This document shows positions 7,751-15,134 of a DNA stretch of 19,088 nt, piece after piece. The stretch comes from JBBILG01 sp037445085 (GTDB lineage: Bacteria > Pseudomonadota > Gammaproteobacteria > Burkholderiales > Methylophilaceae): positions 1 to 19,088 of the forward strand of contig JBBILG010000029.1 of assembly GCA_037445085.1 (NCBI GenBank), given 5' to 3'. A program made the position numbers and the translations under genes. Numbering within the stretch: the first letter of the stretch is position 1; each line of letters begins with the position of its first letter. The notes beneath the pieces are model-generated. The model saw nothing but the letters and a program-made list of their open reading frames with translations. It did no database searches and had not been told where the DNA came from.

Positions 7751-8533
7751 ATGAATACGCTGTCCGCCATCATCGTCGCCAGCCTGGCCGGCGGCCTGCT
7801 CAGCGTGGCCGCCGCCGGCCTGGTCGCCTTGCGCGCGCGACCCCACCTGGTGCCGCTGCTGGTGAGCTATGCCATCGGCGCCCTGCTGGGAGCCGCCTTT
7901 CTCGAAATCATCCCCGAAGCGTTCGAATCCGCCGTCTCGCCACAGGTCATGGCGGTGACCTTGCTGGCCGGTATCCTCGTGTTCTTCGTGCTGGAGAAGC
8001 TGGTGCTGTGGCGCCACTGCCATCTGGAGGCATGCGAGGCGCACGTGCCCGGGCACGGCCGCGCACTCCCGCAGCGCCACGACCACGGCCGCAGCGGCCT
8101 GATGATCACGGTGGGGGATACCTTCCACAACTTCGTCGACGGCATCCTGATTGCCGCTGCTTTCCTGACCCATTTCGAGCTGGGCGTGGTGACCGCGCTC
8201 GCCATCATCGCGCACGAAATCCCGCAGGAAGTGGGGGATTTCGTCATCCTGCTGCATTCCGGCTACAGCCGGCGCCAGGCCATCCTGCTCAATCTGCTGG
8301 CCAGCCTCGCCACCCTGGTGGGCGGGGTGCTGGCCTACTTCGCCTTGGGGACGATGCAGGCGCTGGTACCCTATGTGCTGGGCATCGCCGCGGCCAGCAT
8401 GATCTATGTGGCGGTGGCGGACCTGATTCCGGGCCTGCACAAGCGGCCGGAACTGCACGCCACCGCCCAGCAGGTGCTACTCATCGCGCTGGGCGTGGCG
8501 ATGATCTGGATCGCCGGCGAGCTGCTGCATTGA
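7751..8533 (+). CDS. ZIP family divalent metal transporter
   Basis: A 260-residue inner-membrane protein with about eight hydrophobic segments, the layout of ZIP (SLC39/ZupT) carriers that import zinc or other divalent metals into the cytoplasm. The metal-site motifs are present: HNFVDG in segment 4 (H126, D130) and HEIPQE in segment 5 (H155, E156, Q159, E160). A histidine-rich cytoplasmic loop between segments 3 and 4 (about 92-116, including WRHCHLEACEAHVPGHG and QRHDHGR) is typical. The second His of the common HEIPHE is Gln here. The start ATG 7751 lies 23 bp after pgeF, without a clear ribosome-binding site; its open frame reaches further back only through pgeF shadow. The 3' end overlaps a convergent small gene by 57 bp. 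The substrate cannot be told from sequence alone. Confidence 0.9.
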   Translation: MNTLSAIIVASLAGGLLSVAAAGLVALRARPHLVPLLVSYAIGALLGAAFLEIIPEAFESAVSPQVMAVTLLAGILVFFVLEKLVLWRHCHLEACEAHVPGHGRALPQRHDHGRSGLMITVGDTFHNFVDGILIAAAFLTHFELGVVTALAIIAHEIPQEVGDFVILLHSGYSRRQAILLNLLASLATLVGGVLAYFALGTMQALVPYVLGIAAASMIYVAVADLIPGLHKRPELHATAQQVLLIALGVAMIWIAGELLH

Positions 8534-8701
8534 GGCACGCAGCCGGTTGCGGCGCCGCTGCGGCGTGCCCATGAGCCACAGCAGCAGGGCGCAGGGCAGC
8601 AGCCCGCAGAACAGGAAGGTGAGGACGCCGGCGACCACCGAAGGCTCGGTGAGCGCCATCAGCAGCGCGACATAAATCCAGGCTATGGCAACGATATACA
8701 C
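8477..8701 (-). CDS. small two-helix membrane protein, function unknown
   Basis: A 74-residue ORF starting with GTG at 8701. The product has two hydrophobic helices (about 2-18, and 22-44 including GVLTFLFCGLLPCALLLWLM), followed by a strongly basic stretch (QRRRNRLR) and a polar tail. The helix-helix-basic layout is that of a real small inner-membrane protein, and it resembles short hypothetical proteins I recall from betaproteobacteria; no function is known to me. It overlaps the ZIP transporter 3' end by 57 bp in convergent orientation, and its start is 14 bp from the rimO start in divergent orientation. No clear ribosome-binding site precedes the GTG. It covers the 182 bp between the two plus-strand genes that would otherwise be empty. 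Confidence 0.65.
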   Translation of the reverse strand: MYIVAIAWIYVALLMALTEPSVVAGVLTFLFCGLLPCALLLWLMGTPQRRRNRLRASMQQLAGDPDHRHAQRDE

Positions 8702-8715
8702 AAAGGCAGATTGGC

Positions 8716-10032
8716 ATGAGCAAAGCGGTTCCCCAAATCGGTTTCGTTTCCCTGGGCTGCCCCAAGGCGTCCTCGGACGCCGAGCGCATTCTCACCCAGT
8801 TGCGCGCCGAGGGCTACGGGATTTCCGGCAGCTACCGGGATGCCGACCTGGTGGTGGTCAACACCTGCGGCTTCATCGACGCGGCGGTGGAGGAATCGCT
8901 GGAGGCCATCGGCGAGGCGCTGGCGGAGAACGGCAAGGTGATCGTCACCGGCTGCCTGGGCGCCAGGGGCCGCGTGGTCAAGGACACCCATCCCGGCGTG
9001 CTGGCGGTGACCGGCCCGCATGCGCTGGATGAAGTCATGGAGGCGGTGCACGCGCATCTGCCCCGGCCGCACGACCCCTACACGGACCTGATCCCGCCGC
9101 AGGGCATCCGGCTCACACCGCGCCATTACGCCTATCTCAAGATTGCCGAAGGCTGCAACCATCGCTGCAGCTTCTGCATCATCCCCAGCCTCAGGGGCGA
9201 TCTGGTGAGCCGGCCGGTGGGCGAGGTGATGCAGGAGGCCGAGCACCTGGTGCGGGCCGGCGTCAAGGAACTGCTGGTGATCTCGCAGGACACCTCGGCC
9301 TACGGGGTGGATGTCAAGTACCGCACCGGCTTCTGGGCAGGGCGCCCGCTCAGGACGCGCATAACCGAACTTGCCAGGGCGCTGGGCGAGCTGGACGTGT
9401 GGGTGCGCCTGCACTACGTCTATCCCTATCCGCACGTGGACGAAGTGATCCCGCTGATGGCCGACAGCCTCATCCTGCCGTATCTCGACGTACCGTTCCA
9501 GCACGCCAGCCCCGGCATCCTCAAGGCCATGAGGCGGCCCGCCAGCGGCGAGGACAACCTCGCGCGCATCCGCGTCTGGCGCGAGGCGTGCCCGGACATC
9601 ACCCTGCGCAGCACCTTCATCGTCGGTTTTCCCGGCGAGACCGAGGAGGATTTCCGGCGGCTGCTGGATTTCCTGGAAGAAGCACGACTCGACCGTGTCG
9701 GTGCCTTCGTCTATTCGCCGGTGGAAGGTGCCGCCGCCAATGCCTTGCCCGACCCGGTGCCGGAGCCGCTCAAGCAGGAGCGGCTGACGCGCTTCATGGA
9801 AGTGCAGGCGCGCATCAGCGCCGCCAGGCTGCGGGAGAAAATCGGGGAGACCCTGCTGGTGCTGGTGGACCATGCCGGCGAGGAGGACGCCGTCGGCCGC
9901 GGCCAGGCCGACGCCCCGGAAATCGACGGCGTGGTACACCTGATCGGCGGGGCGGGCTTGCTGCCGGGCGATTTTGTCGAAGTGCGGATCACCGGCGCCG
10001 ACGAGCACGACCTCTACGCCGGCCCTGCCTGA
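8716..10032 (+). CDS. rimO: ribosomal protein S12 methylthiotransferase RimO
   Basis: A radical-SAM enzyme that adds a methylthio group to the conserved aspartate of ribosomal protein S12 (Asp88/89). The 438 residues hold the N-terminal methylthiotransferase domain with cluster ligands C15 (VSLGCPK), C51 (NTCGFI) and C80 (TGCLG), the radical-SAM CxxxCxxC at C147, C151 and C154 (EGCNHRCSFC), and a C-terminal TRAM domain (about 375-438). The SLGCPK start and the sequence IPSLRGDLVSRP favour RimO over the tRNA enzyme MiaB. AAAGG at 8702-8706 lies 9 nt before the ATG. It is divergent from the small membrane protein gene. The downstream gene is separated by 229 bp, so rimO is probably the end of its transcript. 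Confidence 0.97.
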   Translation: MSKAVPQIGFVSLGCPKASSDAERILTQLRAEGYGISGSYRDADLVVVNTCGFIDAAVEESLEAIGEALAENGKVIVTGCLGARGRVVKDTHPGVLAVTGPHALDEVMEAVHAHLPRPHDPYTDLIPPQGIRLTPRHYAYLKIAEGCNHRCSFCIIPSLRGDLVSRPVGEVMQEAEHLVRAGVKELLVISQDTSAYGVDVKYRTGFWAGRPLRTRITELARALGELDVWVRLHYVYPYPHVDEVIPLMADSLILPYLDVPFQHASPGILKAMRRPASGEDNLARIRVWREACPDITLRSTFIVGFPGETEEDFRRLLDFLEEARLDRVGAFVYSPVEGAAANALPDPVPEPLKQERLTRFMEVQARISAARLREKIGETLLVLVDHAGEEDAVGRGQADAPEIDGVVHLIGGAGLLPGDFVEVRITGADEHDLYAGPA

Positions 10033-10176
10033 TCGTCCGCATCATCCGTTCGGGTGGTTCTGGTCAAGGTGGTGCCGGCCAGGGTAGCGCAATCCAAAGC
10101 CACGGTTGTATCATGCCTTTCCCGCAACCCTCGGCAGGTTTCCATCGTGCAAACGACTGCATCCGTGCACCGCAAC

Positions 10177-10192
10177 CACGATCAGGATCGTG
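10177..10192. repeat. perfect inverted repeat in the rimO / globin-EAL spacer
   Basis: CACGATC, two bases, GATCGTG: seven perfectly paired bases per arm. It lies in the 229-bp spacer 10033-10261, about 70 bp before the damaged globin-EAL gene. It could be an operator for a dimeric regulator or a small RNA stem. No T run follows. Elsewhere in this spacer I see no gene, RNA or clear promoter; the part at 10200-10260 is very GC-rich. Confidence 0.4.
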
Positions 10193-10261
10193 AGAGGCAA
10201 CGCGCGGCGCGCGAGCGGGCCGGCTCGACGGCGGCCATGCCGCGTCCGCACGGGTGGCGGA

Positions 10262-11645
10262 ATGAAGCCGGCAGGCGAGGCGGTCGAGGCCATGATGGCC
10301 GTGCTGGGGCTGGACGAGGCGGCGTTGAACACGCGCAAGGCGTTTTTCGGCTTCACCGAGACCGACATCGCCGCCCTGCTGAACGGGCGCGCAGCCTGCA
10401 AGGATCTGGGCCGAGTTTGCCTGCAGTTTCTACGAGCACATGCTGCACTTCCCGGAAACGCGCCGTTTCATCTCCGACGAGCAAACGCTGGAGCGCCTCA
10501 AGCAGGCCCAGGCCGAATACAAGATCGTCCTGCTGGACATGGGGCTGGCGATCGACACCTATCTCCAGGCCGAGCGGCAGGCCATCCCGGCGCTCAGGGA
10601 ATACGGCGAGCTGGCGTTCGCCGCGATTCCGGACGGGCTGGTGGTCCTCAGCGCCGATCTGACGGTCATTTCCGCCAACCGGGCGTTCCTCGGCCGTTTC
10701 GGCCTGTCCGAAGCCGGCGTGCATGGCCGGCCGCTGCTGGCCCTCGTCGCCGCCGAAGGACTCGAAGCCCGCCTGGCCGAAGTGCGTGCGACGGGCGTGA
10801 CGCAGCATGACCTGCCGTTCAGCATGGGGCCGGCCGGCGGCACCTCGCGCATGCCGGTGCGCATCACCCTGCTCAACCTTGCGCAACGGCTGGAAGCCGC
10901 GCTCGCCGCCGGGCAACTGCAACTCCACTATCAGCCGCAGATGCACCTGGCCAGCGGCGGCCTCGTGGGCGCCGAGGCGCTGGCGCGCTGGCACGATGCG
11001 GAACTGGGCAGCGTATCCCCGGCCGAGTTCATTGCCATCGCCGAGGAGCGGGGATTGATCGGCACGCTGGGGGAATGGGCGCTCGCCGAGGTGTGCCGCC
11101 AAGCGCGGCTCTGGCAGGAGTGCCAATGCCCGCTGCCGGGAAAAATCGCGGTGAACGTGGCCGCCAGGCAGTTCGAGGATGACGGCTTCATCGAGCGCTG
11201 CCTCGGCATCGCCCGGCAAACCGGCACCGCTCCTTCCGCAATCGAGCTCGAACTCACCGAGTCCGGCATGATGCGCGGTCCGGAACGCGCCGTGGAAGTC
11301 ACGCACGCCCTGGCCGCAGCCGGGTTTGCGCTCTCCATCGACGATTTCGGCACGAGCCATTCCTCGCTCGCCTACCTCAAGTGGTTTCCCGTGCACAAGC
11401 TGAAGATCGACATCTCGTTCGTCCGCGACATGCTGGTCGACCGCAACGACTACCTGATCGTCAGCACCATCGTTGCAATGGGCAGGAGCATGGAACTGGA
11501 AACGCTTACCGAGGGCGTGGAGCAGCCGCAGCACGCGACAACCCTGCTGGCGCTGGGATGTCAGTTTGCGCAGGGTTATTACTTCGGGCGCCCGCTCAAC
11601 GCCCGCGATTTCGAACGGACGTGGCTTTCCGGCACTCCCTCGTGA
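10262..11645 (+). pseudogene. decayed globin-coupled sensor with PAS remnant and EAL domain (frameshifted)
   Basis: Read with one frame change at about 10412, this is a signalling protein of about 460 residues. The first frame (10262-10411) gives the start of a globin-coupled-sensor domain (VLGLDEAALNTRKAFFGFTE). The second frame continues it from 10413 (FACSFYEHMLHFPETRRFI). The globin then jumps from KQAQAEY directly to its last helix (LDMGLAIDTYLQAERQAI), so the segment with the proximal haem histidine is absent. A PAS start follows (IPDGLVVLSADLTVISANRAFL) and breaks off near 10870. No GGDEF is present, and a full EAL c-di-GMP phosphodiesterase domain follows: EAL at 10974-10982, NVAARQF, ELTES, IDDFGTSHSSLAYL, LKID, EGVE, GCQFAQGYYFGRPL. 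Catalytic residues look intact. If translated from ATG 10440, a 401-residue protein results, but with a weak ribosome-binding site. A sequencing error could explain the frameshift alone. Confidence 0.75.
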
Positions 11646-11663
11646 CCCTGTCCCGCCGGGGCA

Positions 11664-12737
11664 TCACGGCGTGCCGCCCGCATGCCGTGCCAGCGCCCAG
11701 GCCACGTGCTCGCGCACCAGCGGGGATGCGTCGTGTTGCCGGCTACGCAGCGCGGCCACGATGTCCGGCGTGCCGGGCGCATTGCCCAGCGCCACGGCGA
11801 TGTTGCGCAGCCACCGTTCGTGGCCGATGCGGTACATGGCGCTGCCGGCCATGCGCTCGCGGAAAGTCCGTTCATCCCACCGGAACAGCTCGGCCAGCGT
11901 GACGTCGTCCAGCCCGCCGCGCACATGGAAATCGGCTTCCGCGGCAAGGCGGGCGAAGCGGTTCCACGGGCAGGCGAGCTGGCAGTCGTCGCAGCCGTAG
12001 ATGCGGTTACCCATGAGCGGGCGCAGTTCTTCCGGGATGTTGCCCTTGAGCTCAATGGTGAGGTAAGAAATGCAGCGCCGCGCGTCCACCGTGTAGGGCG
12101 CGACGATGGCGCCGGTGGGGCAGATGTCGATGCAGGCACGGCAGGTCCCGCAGTGGTCCTGCGCCGGTGCGTCCACCGGCAACGGCAGGTCGACGTAGAT
12201 CTCGCCCAGGAAGAACCAGGAGCCGGCTTCGCGCGACAGGAGCAGGGTGTGCTTGCCGCGCCAGCCCAGCCCGGCCTTTTGCGCGAGTTGCACTTCCAGC
12301 ACCGGCGCGCTGTCGGTGAACACACGGTGGCCGAAGTGGCCGATTTCCCGCGTGATGCGCTCGCACAGCTTCTGCAGCCGCGCGCGCAGCACCTTGTGGT
12401 AGTCGCGCCCCAGCGCGTAGCGCGAAACGAAGGCGCGGCGGCTGTCTTCCAGTACTTCCCGACTGTCGGCTGCGGCCGGCGGCAGGTAATCCATGCGCGC
12501 GCTGATCACGCGCACCGTGCCCGGCACCAGTTCCTGCGGGCGGCAACGTCTGGTCCCGTGTTTTGCCATATAATCCATCGCGCCGTGGAAACCTGCCGCC
12601 AGCCATTGCCTGAATTCCGGCTCCGCGGCGCTCAAGTCCGTGTCGGCGATGCCGATATGCCGGAAACCGAGTTCGCGACCCCAGACCTTGATGTCGCGGG
12701 CCAGTCGCTGCGCGTCGAAGGAAGGATGTTCTTGCAT
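11664..12737 (-). CDS. queG: epoxyqueuosine reductase QueG
   Basis: A cobalamin- and iron-sulfur-dependent enzyme that performs the last step of queuosine synthesis in tRNA, reducing epoxyqueuosine to queuosine. The 357 residues include LVPGTVRVISARMDYLP, the catalytic aspartate region TDSAPVLE (D142), AGLGWRGKHTLLL, and two 4Fe-4S sites: C196, C199, C202, C206 (CGTCRACIDIC) and C222, C249, C252, C256 (CISYL; YGCDDCQLAC). HEAT-like helices close the protein (IGHERWLRNIAVALGN). I chose ATG 12737 because the N-terminus then matches E. coli QueG in length; in-frame ATGs at 12749 and 12761 are possible. Its 5' end overlaps that of the divergent tsaE. It converges on the EAL gene with an 18-bp gap. 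Confidence 0.96.
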   Translation of the reverse strand: MQEHPSFDAQRLARDIKVWGRELGFRHIGIADTDLSAAEPEFRQWLAAGFHGAMDYMAKHGTRRCRPQELVPGTVRVISARMDYLPPAAADSREVLEDSRRAFVSRYALGRDYHKVLRARLQKLCERITREIGHFGHRVFTDSAPVLEVQLAQKAGLGWRGKHTLLLSREAGSWFFLGEIYVDLPLPVDAPAQDHCGTCRACIDICPTGAIVAPYTVDARRCISYLTIELKGNIPEELRPLMGNRIYGCDDCQLACPWNRFARLAAEADFHVRGGLDDVTLAELFRWDERTFRERMAGSAMYRIGHERWLRNIAVALGNAPGTPDIVAALRSRQHDASPLVREHVAWALARHAGGTP

Positions 12738-13391
12738 AACCCCGATCATATAACACTGCATCTGCCCGACGAAGCCGCCACCCTGGCGCTAGGCGCGCGT
12801 CTGGCAAAGGTGCTGCACGGCGGGCTGACCATCTGGCTGCGGGGCGGCCTGGGGGCCGGCAAGACCACCTTGGTGCGCGGGGTGTTGCGGGGGGTGGGCC
12901 ATGTCGGCAAGGTGAAAAGCCCCACCTACACCCTGGTTGAACCTTATGTGATTTCTGGATTATACTTGCATCACTTTGATTTATACAGATTTACCGATCC
13001 GGAGGAATGGCATGCCGCAGGGTTCCGGGATTACTTCAACGCCGAGTCGGTCTGTCTGGTCGAGTGGCCGGAGCGGGCCGCCGGCCTGCTGCCGCCCGCC
13101 GACCTCGAAATCCGCCTGGTGCCGCAGGCAGGCGGGCGCCTGGCCAGCCTTGAGGCGCATGGCGCGCGGGGCCGGGCATGCTTAGGGCGTTTGGCCTATC
13201 GCTGCTCGTCGCCTGCAGCAGCCTCGCCGAGGCCGCCGTCAGCGTTTCCGCCGCCCGCGTCTGGCCGGCGGCCGAATACACCCGCATCACCCTGGAATCC
13301 AGTCAGCCCATCCGCCACAGCATGCTCATGCTCAAGGAGCCGGAACGCCTGGTGCTGGATATGGAAGGCGTGCAACTGGGCGATGCGCTGA
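12726..13391 (+). CDS. tsaE: tRNA threonylcarbamoyladenosine synthesis ATPase TsaE, with run-on C-terminus
   Basis: TsaE is the ATPase partner of TsaB-TsaD in making t6A37 of tRNAs. Seen in order: GGLGAGKTT (Walker A, K46), VKSPTYTLVEPY, HFDLYRF (D85) and CLVEWPER (E113). Residues 1-157 (to about 13196) cover the whole family domain. No stop occurs there: the frame continues 64 codons as a proline/alanine/serine-rich tail, out of frame with amiC, to TGA 13389-13391, overlapping amiC by 214 nt. Total is 221 residues against about 155 normally. One base change at 13199 (codon TAT) would give a stop at the expected end. The start is ATG 12726 with GAAGG immediately before it; TTG 12732, with AAGGAAGG 6 nt upstream, is equally plausible. 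Confidence 0.9.
   Translation: MFLHNPDHITLHLPDEAATLALGARLAKVLHGGLTIWLRGGLGAGKTTLVRGVLRGVGHVGKVKSPTYTLVEPYVISGLYLHHFDLYRFTDPEEWHAAGFRDYFNAESVCLVEWPERAAGLLPPADLEIRLVPQAGGRLASLEAHGARGRACLGRLAYRCSSPAAASPRPPSAFPPPASGRRPNTPASPWNPVSPSATACSCSRSRNAWCWIWKACNWAMR
12937..12966 (+). promoter_or_regulatory. sigma-70-like promoter inside tsaE, possibly for amiC
   Basis: TTGAAC (12937-12942), an 18-bp spacer and TATACT (12961-12966) resemble -35 and -10 hexamers (4 of 6 and 5 of 6 matches). They lie in an AT-rich patch of otherwise GC-rich DNA, about 210 bp upstream of the amiC ATG. The patch encodes a conserved part of TsaE, so the match may be incidental. Activity is inference. Confidence 0.35.
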
Positions 13392-14446
13392 AATCGCTGG
13401 GCAGCCGGATCCAGCCGGATGACCCCTACATCCGCCAGGTGCGGGTGGCCTATTTCAAACCCAACGTGGTGCGCCTGGTGGTCGATCTCAAGGCCGAAGT
13501 GCGGCCTTCGGTGTTCGCCCTGACGCCGGCCGGCGACTATCAGCATCGCCTGGTGCTGGACATCCACCCGCTGCAGGATCCCATGCTGGCCCTGCTGCAG
13601 GAACTGGAACAGGCCGGACAGCCGGCGGGTACTGTCACCGCGGAATCCGCCCCGGCCGCGACGTCCGTGCCGGCACAGCCTCCCGCCGCGGGCCGGGAGG
13701 GCGCGGCGGGAGGCACCCCGCAGGGGGGGCGGCCGATCACCGTTGCCATCGATGCCGGCCACGGCGGCGAGGATCCAGGCGCACGCGGCCCGGCGGGCAC
13801 GCTGGAGAAGAACATCACCCTGAGCATCGCCCGCAAACTCAAGGCGCGCATCGATGCGGAACCCGGCATGCGGGCGGTGCTGATCCGCGACGGCGATTAC
13901 TTCATTCCTCTGCAGGTCAGGGTGGGCAAGGCGCGCAAGCTGCAGGCAGACCTGTTCATTTCCATCCACGCCGACGCCTACACCCGGCCGGAGGCGCGCG
14001 GCTCCTCGGTGTTCGCCCTGTCGGAGCGGGGCGCGACCAGCGCCATGGCGCGCCTGCTGGCGCAGCGCGAGAACGCTTCCGATCTCATCGGCGGCGTCAG
14101 CCTGGGCGGGGTGAAAGACCCTTACCTCGCCCGCACCCTGCTCGACCTCTCGCAAACCGCCACCATCAGCGACAGCCTGCGGCTGGGAGAGGCCGTGCTC
14201 GGCCAGATGGGCGAAGTCAACACCCTGCACAAGCACTCCGTGGAACAGGCCGGCTTCGCCGTGCTCAAATCCCCCGACATTCCCTCCATCCTGGTCGAAA
14301 CCGCCTTCATCAGCAACCCGGAGGAAGAACGCAAGCTCAATGATCCGGATTTCCAGAACAGGATGGCCGACGCCCTGCTGACGGGCGTCAAGCGCTACTT
14401 CGCCGCCAACCCGCCGCTCGCCAAGACGCGCGTCGCGCAGCAATAG
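13178..14446 (+). CDS. amiC: N-acetylmuramoyl-L-alanine amidase (AmiC type)
   Basis: A periplasmic zinc amidase that cleaves the bond between MurNAc and L-Ala, splitting septal peptidoglycan during cell separation. The 422 residues show an N-terminal export signal (about 1-20), an AMIN domain (about 22-125, with RVWPAAEYTRITLES) that targets the septum, an Ala/Pro/Gly-rich linker (about 145-185), and an Amidase_3 domain. The zinc ligands and catalytic residues are visible: H195 (IDAGHGGEDPGA), E210 (LEKNITL), H264 (FISIHADA) and E374 (ILVETAFISN). ATG 13178 is the only start after an in-frame stop at 13151. The start lies inside the tsaE frame. LVAC at residues 10-13 fits a lipobox, so lipid attachment is possible; cleavage after AEA (about residue 19) is the alternative. 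Confidence 0.95.
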   Translation: MLRAFGLSLLVACSSLAEAAVSVSAARVWPAAEYTRITLESSQPIRHSMLMLKEPERLVLDMEGVQLGDALKSLGSRIQPDDPYIRQVRVAYFKPNVVRLVVDLKAEVRPSVFALTPAGDYQHRLVLDIHPLQDPMLALLQELEQAGQPAGTVTAESAPAATSVPAQPPAAGREGAAGGTPQGGRPITVAIDAGHGGEDPGARGPAGTLEKNITLSIARKLKARIDAEPGMRAVLIRDGDYFIPLQVRVGKARKLQADLFISIHADAYTRPEARGSSVFALSERGATSAMARLLAQRENASDLIGGVSLGGVKDPYLARTLLDLSQTATISDSLRLGEAVLGQMGEVNTLHKHSVEQAGFAVLKSPDIPSILVETAFISNPEEERKLNDPDFQNRMADALLTGVKRYFAANPPLAKTRVAQQ

Positions 14447-14483
14447 GAACCCGTTTCATCAGGCGCTACGCCCGCCCGGGCAT

Positions 14484-15134
14484 TCAGCCCTTCACCAGGC
14501 CGTGCTCGACCGCATAGACCGCCGCCTGCACCCGGCTGTCGAGGTCCAGCTTGCGCAGGATGCCCTGCACGTGAATCTTCACGGTTGATTCGGCGAGATC
14601 GAGTTTTCTGGCGATTTCCTTGTTGCTGCTGCCGCGCGCCAGCATGACGATGATTTCGCGTTCGCGGGGCGTGAGCTTGTTGGGCTCGATGCCGGCGGCG
14701 GCCTTGGGCGGGGCGCGCATGCTGTCCGCCAGCTTGCCTGCCATGTGCGTGGACAGCACCGATTCGCCGGCGGCTGCGCGGCGTATGGAATCCAGCAGAA
14801 AGTCGGTCTCGATGTTCTTGAGCAGATAGCCGCGGGCGCCGGCACGCAGGGCTTCCATGAGGTCTTCGGCATCCTCGGAAACGGTGAGCATGACGATGTT
14901 GGCGTGTGGGGAGTCGTCCCGAAGCAGGCGCAGCGTCTCCAGCCCGCTGATGCCCGGCATGTGCAGGTCCAGCATGATCACGTCCGGCTGGAAGCGCTTG
15001 GCGAGCTTGACCCCTTCCAGTCCGTTGCCGGCCTCGCCCACCACCTCGAAGGCGGACTTGCGCTGCAGCAGCAACTTGATGCCGTTGCGAAAGAGGGTGT
15101 GGTCATCGACGATGAGTACCCGGATCGGCTTCAT
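14484..15134 (-). CDS. narL: NarL-type response regulator
   Basis: A two-component response regulator of 216 residues. The receiver domain (about 1-120) carries D10, D11, the phosphoacceptor D56 (IMLDLHMPG), T84 and K106. A LuxR/NarL-type helix-turn-helix follows (about 150-212: LTPREREIIVMLARG, NKEIARKLDLAESTVKIHV). The ATG overlaps the stop of the sensor kinase by 4 bp (ATGA), so both are cotranslated and form a cognate pair. By analogy it activates nitrate-respiration genes upon phosphorylation; NarL versus NarP or another member of the family cannot be decided from sequence. It ends 37 bp from the convergent amiC. That gap has a small GGCG-CTA-CGCC stem at 14462-14472 without a T run. Confidence 0.9.
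   Translation of the reverse strand: MKPIRVLIVDDHTLFRNGIKLLLQRKSAFEVVGEAGNGLEGVKLAKRFQPDVIMLDLHMPGISGLETLRLLRDDSPHANIVMLTVSEDAEDLMEALRAGARGYLLKNIETDFLLDSIRRAAAGESVLSTHMAGKLADSMRAPPKAAAGIEPNKLTPREREIIVMLARGSSNKEIARKLDLAESTVKIHVQGILRKLDLDSRVQAAVYAVEHGLVKG

Noticed and set aside
10054..10662. Open frame from ATG 10054 through the spacer and globin region
   Set aside because: It follows neither of the two frames that carry globin homology and has no domain of its own.
11682..12725. Upstream part of the tsaE open frame, antisense to queG
   Set aside because: QueG is a complete conserved enzyme on the other strand, and TsaE homology begins only at about 12726-12750.
14474..14481. GCCCGGGC palindrome between amiC and narL as a terminator
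   Set aside because: Too short, no loop and no T run.
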